DNA of 64,000 nucleotides from Porphyrobacter sp. TH134 (GTDB lineage Bacteria > Pseudomonadota > Alphaproteobacteria > Sphingomonadales > Sphingomonadaceae). The translations under genes were made by a program, and so were the position numbers. Position 1 is the stretch's first letter, and the number at the start of each line of letters is the position of its first letter. The stretch spans positions 1 to 64,000 of the forward strand of contig NZ_PKRO01000012.1 in assembly GCF_002855495.1 (NCBI RefSeq), in the 5' to 3' direction. Under the pieces are notes generated by a model that did no database searches, was not told where the DNA came from, and saw only the letters and a list, made by a program, of their open reading frames with translations. Shown piece after piece: positions 35,180 through 43,145 of the stretch.

Positions 35180-35521
35180 ATGACCAAGATCCTGATTTCC
35201 GCCCAGATCGACCTCGACCCCGCCCAGCGTGAAGAGGCGTTGCGCACCGCCCGCCCGCATATCGAAGCGGCGCTCGCAGAGAAGGGCTGCATCCATTACG
35301 ACTGGAGCGCCTGTTCGATGAACCCGGCGCGTGTGAATGTATTCGAGGAATGGGAAAGCGAAGAGGCGCTCGCCGCCCATTTCCGCGACCCCGCCTATAC
35401 CGGAATGCGCGATCACATCGGCCAGTTCGGAATCACCGGCGCGGTGAGCGCCAAGTACCGCGTCGATGCTGAAGGCCCGGTCTACAACGCCGAGGGCAAT
35501 GCGACCGAGGCGTTTGACTAA
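35180..35521 (+). CDS. Antibiotic-biosynthesis-monooxygenase (ABM) domain protein
   Basis: This 113-aa dimeric alpha-beta barrel (ABM/YgiN-like) protein has the order RPHIEAALAEKGCIHYDWSA, RVNVFEEWESEEALAAHF and a C-terminal variable part. Members such as YgiN oxidise quinols with oxygen and no cofactor; others are simple binding or haem-degrading proteins. WESEEALAAH is a family hallmark. It is cotranscribed with the SnoaL-like gene and mobA. It may act on a phenolic or quinol intermediate, but this is inference. Confidence 0.83.
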   Translation: MTKILISAQIDLDPAQREEALRTARPHIEAALAEKGCIHYDWSACSMNPARVNVFEEWESEEALAAHFRDPAYTGMRDHIGQFGITGAVSAKYRVDAEGPVYNAEGNATEAFD

Positions 35522-35530
35522 ACTGCGCCA

Positions 35531-36037
35531 GTGATCCTGGGCGCGATCCTCGCCGGCGGACAGGCGCGGCGGTTCGGAAGCGATAAGGCGCAGGCGCTTT
35601 ACCAGGGCGAGCGGCTGATCGACCGGGTGGCGGCAGCGCTGCTCGCGCAGTGCGGCGGGTTGGTGGTTTGCGGGCGTGATGAACCCGGGTTCCGCTGCAT
35701 TCCCGATTGGCCCGAGGCTGGGCTAGGCCCGCTGGGCGGGCTGGCAGCGGCCTTGCGCTATGCCGAGGCGCAGGGGTTCGCCTTCGTGCTTTCTGCCGGG
35801 GTTGATGTGCCGGACCTGCCGCATGATCTGGCCGCGCTGCTGGCTGGCGAAGGCGCGGCGATTGTGGAGAGCCAGCCGGTCGTCGGGCTGTGGCCGGTGG
35901 CCGACGTCCCGGCGCTAGATGCCTTCCTGAGCGGCGGTGGGCGATCGCTCTACCGCTTCGCCAATGCCATCGCCGCCCGGCGAATCGACCTTCCCACCGC
36001 GTTGATGAACGTCAACCGGCCTGAGGATTTGGGGTAG
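35531..36037 (+). CDS. mobA: Molybdenum cofactor guanylyltransferase
   Basis: MobA attaches GMP to molybdopterin to form the (bis)MGD cofactor. The nucleotide-binding signature LAGGQARRFGSDKA is at 7-20, with GPLGGLAAAL (about 67-76) and AGVDVPDLP in place of the usual DxPxL/F segment. The 168-aa length fits. The start is GTG, 9 bases after the ABM-domain gene. A bis-MGD-type oxidoreductase is encoded at 37403-39541, the likely client, though MobA may serve all such enzymes in the cell. Confidence 0.88.
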   Translation: MILGAILAGGQARRFGSDKAQALYQGERLIDRVAAALLAQCGGLVVCGRDEPGFRCIPDWPEAGLGPLGGLAAALRYAEAQGFAFVLSAGVDVPDLPHDLAALLAGEGAAIVESQPVVGLWPVADVPALDAFLSGGGRSLYRFANAIAARRIDLPTALMNVNRPEDLG

Positions 36038-36046
36038 GAAGCCGAA

Positions 36047-36173
36047 CCCCTCCGTCAGCCCTGCGGGCTGCCACCTCCCCATTGCTCCGCAACGGGGAGG
36101 GAGTGAAGGCCGCAAAGTCCCTCCTCGTCCTGAAAGGATGGGGAGGTGGCAGCCCGCAGGGCTGACGGAGGGG
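36047..36173. repeat. Perfect 34-bp inverted repeat around a 59-base centre
   Basis: Bases 36047-36080 and 36140-36173 are exact reverse complements over all 34 positions (the left arm starts CCCCTCCGTCAGCCCTGCGG). The centre contains a smaller GC-rich hairpin. The element fills the space between convergent mobA and the MDR gene. Confidence 0.93.
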
Positions 36174-36178
36174 AAGAA

Positions 36179-37183
36179 TCACAGCTTCAGCATCTGCTTT
36201 CCGCGGTTCAATCCAGCGAACAACCGCTGCAAGGTCTGCGGCGCGTTTTCGAAGCCGTGCTGGATGTCCTCCTGATACTTCAGGCTGCCATCCTTGACGA
36301 AGCCCTCCAGCCGCTTGCGGATGCCGGGGAATTCGCTCGCCCAGTCGAGCACGATGAACCCCGCCATGGTGCCGCGGCGGAAGACGAGGTTGAAGTAGTT
36401 TTCAGGGCCAGCGGGCAGCGTCCCGGTCTCGTAACGGCTGATCCCGCCGCAGATCACCACGCGCGCACTGGTGGCAATGCAGGCGAGCATATCATTGAGA
36501 ATCTTGCCGCCGACATTGTCGTAAATGACATCCACCCCGCGCGGGCAGTGTTCGCGGATCTGTTCCTTCACCCCGCCCGCCTTGTAGTCGATCGCGGCGT
36601 CATAGCCCGCCTCGCGCACCAGCCAGTCGCACTTGTCTTGCCCGCCCGCGATCCCGACCACGCGGCACCCGGCGATCTTGGCGAGCTGGCCGACGATGCT
36701 CCCCGTTGCCCCCGCCGCGCCGGACACCAGCACGGTATCGCCCGCCACGGGCTTGCCGACCTTGAACAGCCCGCAATAGGCGGTCAGCCCGGTCGTCCCG
36801 AGCACTGACAGCACGGCGGTGGGCGACAGATCGGTTTCGACTTTGGTGAGTTCCTTGCCATCGGTGACGAGGTATTCGGTCCAGCCGGTCGTGCCGAACA
36901 CCATATCGCCCACAGCAAACCTGCCGCCATTGGACGCCACCACTTCGGCAATCCCGCTGCCGCGCATCACGTCGCCAATAATCATGGGCGCGACGTAATC
37001 GGCGATGTTCTCCATCCAGCCCTTCTGTGCCGGATCGAAGCCGAGGTAATGCAGCTTCAGCAGCATCTCGCCGGGCGCAGGATCGCCAAGCTCTGTGGTG
37101 ACCAGCTTGAAGTCGTTAGCGATCTCGATCCCCCGACCGCGCGGGTGTCCATTGAGCAGCCATTGGCGGGTGGTGGTCGGCAT
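36179..37183 (-). CDS. NADP-dependent medium-chain reductase (MDR paralogue 2)
   Basis: This 334-aa zinc-free MDR has cofactor loop VSGAAGATGSIVGQLAKIAG (about 151-170), GIAGGQDKCDWL carrying the NADP-phosphate-binding Lys, YDNVGG and the ending GLNRGKQMLKL. It belongs to the curcumin/prostaglandin-reductase-like group that reduces activated double bonds. The start MPTTTRQW has GGAGAG upstream. It converges on mobA and diverges from the molybdopterin oxidoreductase. Its closest paralogue here appears to be 39663-40673. Confidence 0.88.
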   Translation of the reverse strand: MPTTTRQWLLNGHPRGRGIEIANDFKLVTTELGDPAPGEMLLKLHYLGFDPAQKGWMENIADYVAPMIIGDVMRGSGIAEVVASNGGRFAVGDMVFGTTGWTEYLVTDGKELTKVETDLSPTAVLSVLGTTGLTAYCGLFKVGKPVAGDTVLVSGAAGATGSIVGQLAKIAGCRVVGIAGGQDKCDWLVREAGYDAAIDYKAGGVKEQIREHCPRGVDVIYDNVGGKILNDMLACIATSARVVICGGISRYETGTLPAGPENYFNLVFRRGTMAGFIVLDWASEFPGIRKRLEGFVKDGSLKYQEDIQHGFENAPQTLQRLFAGLNRGKQMLKL

Positions 37184-37209
37184 TTCTTGCTCTCCATTTC
37201 TGCATAAGT

Positions 37210-37300
37210 CGTCATGCTGAACTTGTTTCAGCATCCATCGTGCCATCCATTCCGCCGGTGCGTGGGGAGAAATGGACCCTGAAACAAGTTCAGGGTGACG
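37210..37300. repeat. Palindromic intergenic repeat, family 3 (copy b, inverted)
   Basis: The left arm CGTCATGCTGAACTTGTTTC and right arm GAAACAAGTTCAGGGTGACG match the reverse complement of 29498-29586, including the GGAGAAATGGA segment of the centre. This copy lies between divergent genes, upstream of the molybdopterin oxidoreductase. Confidence 0.88.
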
Positions 37301-37402
37301 AAGAGGCTAATGCAGGGGTCAACCCCCGCTCTCCACGGACAAAAGTGTCAGTCGAGTGGTTCGCCCCCTGTGGTAGTTTGCACAGATAAAGGGAGAACCA
37401 CG

Positions 37403-39541
37403 ATGGGCGTCGAGACTCACAAGACCTTCTGCCGCTTCTGCCACGCCAATTGCGCGATGGAGGTGGACGTTGCTGACGGGAAGGTGATCGAAGTGCGCGG
37501 CGATCCTGACGATCCGGCCTATGGCGGCTACACCTGCATGAAGGGGCGTGAGCTGCCGGATTCGCACAATTCCGAGAACCGCTTGCATCACTCGCTGGTC
37601 CGCAACGCGGCGGGCGAATTCGTCTCGACACCGATGCCCAAGGCGCTTGCCCATGTCGCGTCCGAACTGCGGCGGATCATTGACACCCATGGCCCCCATT
37701 CGGTCGCGGTGTTCATGGGTTCGGGCGGATTCCAGAACAGCGCCGCCATGTCGGCCTCATTGAGCTTTGCGAATGCCGTTGGGAGCCGCAATTTCTACAC
37801 CTCGGTCACGCTCGATCAGCCTGCGAAGGTGTTCACCACCGCGCGGTACGGCAAGTGGATGGCGGGGCCGAATACGTTCAGCGAAAGCGATGTGGCGATG
37901 TTCATCGGCAACAACCCGATCGTCTCGCACTATTCGCCGGTCGGCGGCGTGCCGCCCTTCAGCCCCTCGCGCCGCATCCGCGACCAGCAGGCCAAGGGCC
38001 TCAAGCTGATCGTTGCCGACCCGCGTGAAAGCGATGTGGCACGGCTGGCCGACATCTACCTGCCGGTGAAGCCGGGCGAGGATCCGGCGATGCTGGCGGG
38101 GATGCTTAACGTGATCATCGCCGAAGGGCTGTATGATCGCAACTTCGTCGCCGCGCATGTCGATGGGTTCGATGAATTGGCCGAAGCGGTGAAGGCCTTC
38201 CCGCCCGAAGTCGCAGCGGAACGTGCCGGGCTCGACAAGGACCAACTAGTTGCCGCCGCGCGGATGTTCGCCACCGGTTCGAAAGGCTGCGCGGTCACCG
38301 GCACCGGCCCCGAAATGGCGGGCAATGGCACGCTCACCGAATATCTGGTCGTCTGCCTCAACACGATCTGCGCCCGCTTCAAGCAGGAGGGCGAGAAGGC
38401 CGCGATCCCCGGTGTGTTCAGCCCCTACCAGACCGCCCGCCGCGCGCAGGTCGGCCCGCCGGTGCCGATGTTCGGCGCGGAGGGGATGCCGAAATCGCGC
38501 TTCCGCGGGCTCGGGCACCTGGGGTGGGAGATGCCGTGCAATGTGCTCGCGGACGAAATCCTCACCCCCGGCGATGGCCAGGTGCGCGCGCTGATCTCGG
38601 TCGGCGGCAATCCGGTGGTGGGCTTCCCGGATCAGGCCAAAATGGTTCGTGCGCTCGACGATCTCGAGCTGTTCGTGCAGATCGACCCGTGGATGAGCGC
38701 CTCCGCCAAACGGGCCGATGTGGTGCTCGCCCCGTCGCAGTGTCTGGAGCGCGAGGACATCACCAGCCTTTCCGAATGGTGGCACGAGGAACCCTATGCC
38801 CGCTATACCGAAGCGGTGGTCGAAGCGCCGGGTGACTGTATCGACGAATATGAGATGTTCTGGACGCTCGCCCACCATCTCGGCACCCCGATGAACCTTG
38901 CCGGCGGCCCGCTGCCGATGGACAGGAAGCCGACCAAGCAGGAGTTCCTCGACCTTGCCGTGACCGGCTGCCTTGTGCCGCCCAGTCAGGTGCGCAAGGA
39001 CTGCGCGGCGAACGGCGGGGCGGCGGTGCTCTATCCCGAAAAGCACCCCAAGGTGGAGCCAGTGGACGAGAGCGAGTTCCACCGCTTCGATCTGGCGGTC
39101 GGCGCGATGCCCTCCGAGATCGGCAAATACGCCGCTGCCAGCGCCGCGCGCGAGGGCTTCGACTTCCGGCTGATCTCGCGGCGTTCCAAGACCCGGTTCA
39201 ACTCGATCGGTCACCCGCTCAAGAAGTTGCAGGCCAAGACCACCACCAACCCCGCCTTCATCCATCCGGATGACATTGCAGCCTTAGGGCTGGAGGAAGG
39301 CGGGCTGGTCGCGATTACCAGCCCCCACGCCACGATCCACGGCGTTGTGAAGGCCAGCGACAAGGTGCGGCGCGGGATCGTTTCGATGGCGCACGCCTAC
39401 GGCGATGCGGACGCTTCGAAGGACGACGTGCGGGAGCGCGGCTCTTCCACCAACCGCCTTGTGAGCGAAGTTGTCGACTACGATCCGATCACCGGGCAAT
39501 CTCTGCAAAGTGCCATTCCGGTGAAGCTGGAACCGGCCTGA
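37403..39541 (+). CDS. Molybdopterin (bis-MGD) oxidoreductase with 4Fe-4S cluster
   Basis: This 712-aa member of the DMSO-reductase/formate-dehydrogenase-like superfamily carries an N-terminal [4Fe-4S] motif Cys10-x2-Cys13-x3-Cys17-x27-Cys45 (CRFCHANC). A molybdopterin domain with NNPIVSHYSP and ISVGGNPVVGFPDQ follows, and the C-terminal dinucleotide-binding domain ends in RLVSEVVDYDPITGQ. No Tat signal is visible, so it is probably cytoplasmic, and no electron-transfer subunits are adjacent. The ATG at 37403 has GGGAG upstream. A hydroxylase or reductase step in the pathway is possible; substrate unknown. Confidence 0.9.
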   Translation: MGVETHKTFCRFCHANCAMEVDVADGKVIEVRGDPDDPAYGGYTCMKGRELPDSHNSENRLHHSLVRNAAGEFVSTPMPKALAHVASELRRIIDTHGPHSVAVFMGSGGFQNSAAMSASLSFANAVGSRNFYTSVTLDQPAKVFTTARYGKWMAGPNTFSESDVAMFIGNNPIVSHYSPVGGVPPFSPSRRIRDQQAKGLKLIVADPRESDVARLADIYLPVKPGEDPAMLAGMLNVIIAEGLYDRNFVAAHVDGFDELAEAVKAFPPEVAAERAGLDKDQLVAAARMFATGSKGCAVTGTGPEMAGNGTLTEYLVVCLNTICARFKQEGEKAAIPGVFSPYQTARRAQVGPPVPMFGAEGMPKSRFRGLGHLGWEMPCNVLADEILTPGDGQVRALISVGGNPVVGFPDQAKMVRALDDLELFVQIDPWMSASAKRADVVLAPSQCLEREDITSLSEWWHEEPYARYTEAVVEAPGDCIDEYEMFWTLAHHLGTPMNLAGGPLPMDRKPTKQEFLDLAVTGCLVPPSQVRKDCAANGGAAVLYPEKHPKVEPVDESEFHRFDLAVGAMPSEIGKYAAASAAREGFDFRLISRRSKTRFNSIGHPLKKLQAKTTTNPAFIHPDDIAALGLEEGGLVAITSPHATIHGVVKASDKVRRGIVSMAHAYGDADASKDDVRERGSSTNRLVSEVVDYDPITGQSLQSAIPVKLEPA

Positions 39542-39560
39542 GCACCTTACCCACCCACAC

Positions 39561-39651
39561 CCGTTCGCCCTGAGCTTGTCGAAGGGCCGCACTTTCCTTG
39601 TGCGTGCGGGTTGGAAGAAGAACGGGGCTTCGACAAGCTCAGCCCGAACGG
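39561..39651. repeat. Palindromic intergenic repeat, family 4
   Basis: The left arm CGTTCGCCCTGAGCTTGTCG and right arm CGACAAGCTCAGCCCGAACG pair over about 25 bases with a 35-base centre. It lies 20 bases after the molybdopterin oxidoreductase stop and immediately before the TTG start of the next gene, so any open frame reaching back through it is not coding. Confidence 0.85.
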
Positions 39652-39662
39652 AGTATTTTCCT

Positions 39663-40673
39663 TTGCCCACCAACCGCCGCTTCCTCCTCCAGCGCCGTCC
39701 GAACGGCACGCCGGTGCCCGACGATTTCGAACTCGTCACCGAGCCCACCCCCGCGCTGGAAGAGGGCCAGTTCCTGATCCGCAACCACTACGCCTCGCTC
39801 GATCCGGCCATCAGGGGCTGGATGGATGCGCAAGGCAATTACATGCCGCCGATCCCGCTGGGCGATCCGGTGCGCGCCAGCACCATCGGCGTGGTCGAGG
39901 AAAGCCGCGCCGAAGGGTTCGCGCCCGGCCAGTGGGTGATGGGGCTAAACGCGCTGGAGGATTACTCGGTCAGCGCCGTCGGCGGTTTCACCCAGCCGAT
40001 TGATCCGTCACTGGTGCCGAGCGTCACCAACTACCTCTCGATCTTCGGCGCGGTCGGCATGACCGCCTATTTCGGCTTCCTCGAAGTGTGCGAACCCAAG
40101 CCGGGCGAGACCGTGCTGGTCACCGGCGCGGCGGGCGCGGTCGGGTCTCTTGTCGGCCAGCTTGCCAAGATCCACGGCTGCCGCGCGGTCGGCATCGCGG
40201 GCGGCCCGGCCAAGTGCGCGCGCCTCACCGAGAAATACGGCTTCGACGCCGCCATCGACTATCGCGGCAAGGATGAAGCCGCGCTCACCGCCGCGATCGC
40301 CGAAGCATGCCCCGACGGTGTCGACGTGATTTTCGAGAACGTCGGCGGGATCATTCTCGATGCGGGCCTCATGAACCTCAACCTGCATTCGCGCGTCGGG
40401 CTGTGCGGCCTGATCAGCGAATACAACACCGCGCCGCGCGGCATCCGCAATCTGTGGCAGCTGATCGTCAAGCGCGCCCATATTCGCGGGCTGTTGGTAG
40501 CCGACTACGTCCCCCGCTTCGCCGAGGGATCGGCGCAGATGGGCGTCTGGGCCGCGCAGGGCAAGCTCACCATCGACGAGCATATCGACGAAGGGCTGGA
40601 GCACGCCTTCGACAGCTTCATGCGGCTGTTTGCGGGCACCAATGACGGCAAGATGATCCTCAAGATCGCGTGA
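39663..40673 (+). CDS. NADP-dependent medium-chain reductase (MDR paralogue 3)
   Basis: This 336-aa zinc-free MDR has HYASLDPAIRGWMD near the N-terminus, the loop VTGAAGAVGSLVGQLAKIHG (about 152-171), FENVGG and the C-terminal GTNDGKMILKIA. The start used is TTG (PTNRRFLLQRR), because family similarity begins there and the codons upstream lie in a palindromic repeat; no ATG or GTG is nearby and the ribosome binding site is poor. It overlaps the ThuA gene stop-to-start (TGATG). Probable enone or enoyl-type double-bond reduction. Confidence 0.87.
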   Translation: MPTNRRFLLQRRPNGTPVPDDFELVTEPTPALEEGQFLIRNHYASLDPAIRGWMDAQGNYMPPIPLGDPVRASTIGVVEESRAEGFAPGQWVMGLNALEDYSVSAVGGFTQPIDPSLVPSVTNYLSIFGAVGMTAYFGFLEVCEPKPGETVLVTGAAGAVGSLVGQLAKIHGCRAVGIAGGPAKCARLTEKYGFDAAIDYRGKDEAALTAAIAEACPDGVDVIFENVGGIILDAGLMNLNLHSRVGLCGLISEYNTAPRGIRNLWQLIVKRAHIRGLLVADYVPRFAEGSAQMGVWAAQGKLTIDEHIDEGLEHAFDSFMRLFAGTNDGKMILKIA

Positions 40674-41440
40674 TGCGCTCCTTGCTGGTTCTGTCGGGGG
40701 GCCACCCCTACGACGAAGGCCCCTTTGCCGAATTGCTGGCGGCGCTTGGCGATTGGAACATTACCCATCTCGTCCACCCCGAGGGCGGAGAGGCTGATGC
40801 GGCGGAGGCCATCGGCGCGGCGGACGCCCTGCTGTTTTACGACATGGCAGGCTATACCTTCGGCGAGGGCACGGTGGCGATGCGCCCACCCTCAGCGGCT
40901 TTCCGCGAGGCCGTGACCGCGCGCTTTGCGGCAGGCAGGGGCGCGGTGGCGATGCATCATGCGCTCGCGGGGTGGACGCTGTGGCCCGAATGGCACGACT
41001 GGCTGGGCGGGCAGTTCCATTACCAGCCGGGACCGCATGGCCTCGATTCCGGCTACCGCCATGACATCATCTACGAGGCGCAAGTGGTCGCCGACCATCC
41101 GGTGACACGCGGCCTTCCCGCCAGCTTCCCCGTCACCGACGAGCTCTACCTCTGCCCCGTCGACGAGAATGCCCTCACCCCGCTGATCCGGGCCGAGGGC
41201 TTCGCCTTTACGGCGGACAATTTCTACTCCGCCGCGCAGGCCGTCGCGGGCGCGATGTTCAGCAATGCGGGCTGGGAGCACCCGCCGGGCAGCAACTGCG
41301 TCGCCTGGGAAAGCCGCACATGCCCCGCCCCGCTGGTCTACCTGCAATTCGGCGATGGCCCCGCGACCTACGCCAACCCGCACGTCCGCCAAGTGCTCGG
41401 CCAGGCGCTCGAATACACCTCACGAGGAACCCCCGAATGA
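40673..41440 (+). CDS. ThuA-like (class I glutamine amidotransferase fold) protein 1
   Basis: This 255-aa ThuA/trehalose-utilisation-like protein starts LLVLSGGHPYDEGPFAELLAAL. It then has AVAMHHALAGWTLWPEWHDWLGGQFHY (about 89-115) and PVTDELYLCPVD, with conserved His and Glu/Asp residues. The nucleophilic Cys of true amidotransferases is not in the usual elbow. ThuA proteins are linked to sugar oxidation in rhizobia but recur in catabolic clusters. A second member is encoded at 46630-47385. The start ATG overlaps the MDR stop. Confidence 0.83.
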   Translation: MRSLLVLSGGHPYDEGPFAELLAALGDWNITHLVHPEGGEADAAEAIGAADALLFYDMAGYTFGEGTVAMRPPSAAFREAVTARFAAGRGAVAMHHALAGWTLWPEWHDWLGGQFHYQPGPHGLDSGYRHDIIYEAQVVADHPVTRGLPASFPVTDELYLCPVDENALTPLIRAEGFAFTADNFYSAAQAVAGAMFSNAGWEHPPGSNCVAWESRTCPAPLVYLQFGDGPATYANPHVRQVLGQALEYTSRGTPE

Positions 41441-41814
41441 CCCCGCAACAGACAGTCGAAGCCTTCATCGGCCACTGGAACGCCTGCGATATCGACGCGA
41501 TGCTCAGCCTGTGTGCCGAGGATATCGTCTACCACAACGTGCCCATGGAGCCGGTGATCGGCACCGCCCAGATGCGGGCGATGGTCGCAGCGTTCCTTGG
41601 CGATATCGACCGCTGCGACTGGCAGACCCATGCCATCGCCGCCAACGGCAACACCGTCCTGACCGAGCGCACCGACATCTTCCACTTCAAGGACGGCCGC
41701 CGCGCCGCGATCCGCGTGATGGGTACCTTCGACATCGGCACCAATGGCCGCATCACCGGCTGGCGCGACTATTTCGACAGCGCAGAATTCCAGCGCGAAT
41801 TTGCGGGCGGCTGA
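41437..41814 (+). CDS. Limonene-1,2-epoxide hydrolase-like enzyme
   Basis: This 125-aa protein has the LEH/NTF2 fold. All five residues of the Rhodococcus limonene-1,2-epoxide hydrolase site (Tyr53, Asn55, Arg99, Asp101, Asp132) occur here at a constant offset of 21: Tyr32, Asn34 (VYHNVP), Arg78, Asp80 (ERTDIF) and Asp111 (WRDYFD). It should add water to an epoxide in one step without cofactor. It overlaps the ThuA gene by ATGA, and a cytochrome P450 that could form the epoxide starts 88 bases later. The true substrate is unknown. Confidence 0.87.
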   Translation: MTPQQTVEAFIGHWNACDIDAMLSLCAEDIVYHNVPMEPVIGTAQMRAMVAAFLGDIDRCDWQTHAIAANGNTVLTERTDIFHFKDGRRAAIRVMGTFDIGTNGRITGWRDYFDSAEFQREFAGG

Positions 41815-41902
41815 AGGCCCTAACACATTCGCGCATCGCATACGGGGCGCGAGGGCAGCTAGGCTGGTGTCATGATATCCCGTGGGTCTGGAGCCGCCTG
41901 AC

Positions 41903-43144
41903 ATGAACAAGCCCGAAGGCAACGTCTTTGCACCCGAAACGCTGATCGATCCGTTCGACTATTACCGCGCCGTCCACGAAGCGGGGGTGGCCATCGAACA
42001 CCTTGAGGGCATGAACACCTGGGTCGTCTATTCCTACGACCTGTGCAGCGAGGCGGCGGCCAAGCCTGACATCTTCTCGAACGATTTCACCGCCCTGATG
42101 GGCCGCGAGGCGGACGAGGACATTCAGGCGATCCTCGCCGAAGGCTGGCCCGATCTGCCCACCCTGCTGACCGCCGACGCGCCCGTCCATACTCGCAACC
42201 GCAAGCTGGTGAACCTCGCCTTCTCGGCCCCGCGCGTGAACGCGATCGAGGCCGACATGCGGCAGAAATCGATCGACCTGATCGAAGCCTTTGCCGACCG
42301 GGGCCATTGCGAATTCGTCGAGGAATTCGGCGTGCCGCTGCCCGTCGCCATGATCGCAGGCCAGATCGGGCTCGATGATGATCCGGGGCGGGTGAAGCGC
42401 TGGTCCGACGCGGCGGTGGACCGGTTCAGCCAGATGGTCGATCACGAGCGCAAGAAGGAATGCGCGCGCAGCCTCGTCGAGTTCCAGCACTACATCAAGG
42501 GACTGATCGATGACCGCAAGGCGAACGGCGGCAATGACCTGCTGACCGATCTGGTCGAAGCGCGCATTGAAGGGGAAACCCCGCTCGAAGACCCGGAAAT
42601 CATGTCGCTGATGCAGCAGTTCATGGTGGCGGGGAACGAGACCACCACATCGACGCTGGCGGGCGGCCTGCTCCAGCTGATCCGCAATCCCGACCAGATG
42701 GCAAAGGCCAAGGCGGCCGCCGGCGGGCGCGATCCAAAGGTGCTCATGAACCTCGTCGAGGAAGCGCTGCGCTACGAGACGCCGACGGCGGGCATGTGGC
42801 GCATCGTCAAGCAGGACACTGAACTTGGCGGCGTGGCGATCCCGGCAGGCGCGGTGGTGCAGCTGCGCTATGCGGCGGCCAACCGCGATCCGTCCAAATT
42901 CCCCAATCCCGACCGCTTTGACATCGAACGCGCCAATGCCCGCACGCATCTCAGCTTCGGCAAGGGGCCGCATATGTGTGTGGGCAACATGCTGAGCCGC
43001 AAGGAAATGCTGGTCGCCTTCGACGAGTTGCTCGAACGGCTCGATAATTTCGCCGTAGCGGATGAGAACGAAATCCGCATCCTGCCCAACATCCTGCTGC
43101 GGGGGGTGACCCACCTGCCGATCACTTTCACACGGAAAGCCTGA
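41903..43144 (+). CDS. Cytochrome P450
   Basis: This 413-aa soluble bacterial P450 has I-helix AGNETT (243-248, Thr for oxygen activation), K-helix Glu287-x2-Arg290 (EEALRYE) and haem loop FGKGPHMCVG (352-361) with Cys359 as iron ligand. It hydroxylates or epoxidises a hydrophobic substrate, with electrons from a ferredoxin system not found nearby. The start was set at MNKPEGN. The acyl-CoA dehydrogenase gene begins one base after its stop, so they share a transcript. The CYP family cannot be named from inspection alone. Confidence 0.95.
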   Translation: MNKPEGNVFAPETLIDPFDYYRAVHEAGVAIEHLEGMNTWVVYSYDLCSEAAAKPDIFSNDFTALMGREADEDIQAILAEGWPDLPTLLTADAPVHTRNRKLVNLAFSAPRVNAIEADMRQKSIDLIEAFADRGHCEFVEEFGVPLPVAMIAGQIGLDDDPGRVKRWSDAAVDRFSQMVDHERKKECARSLVEFQHYIKGLIDDRKANGGNDLLTDLVEARIEGETPLEDPEIMSLMQQFMVAGNETTTSTLAGGLLQLIRNPDQMAKAKAAAGGRDPKVLMNLVEEALRYETPTAGMWRIVKQDTELGGVAIPAGAVVQLRYAAANRDPSKFPNPDRFDIERANARTHLSFGKGPHMCVGNMLSRKEMLVAFDELLERLDNFAVADENEIRILPNILLRGVTHLPITFTRKA

Positions 43145-43145
43145 C

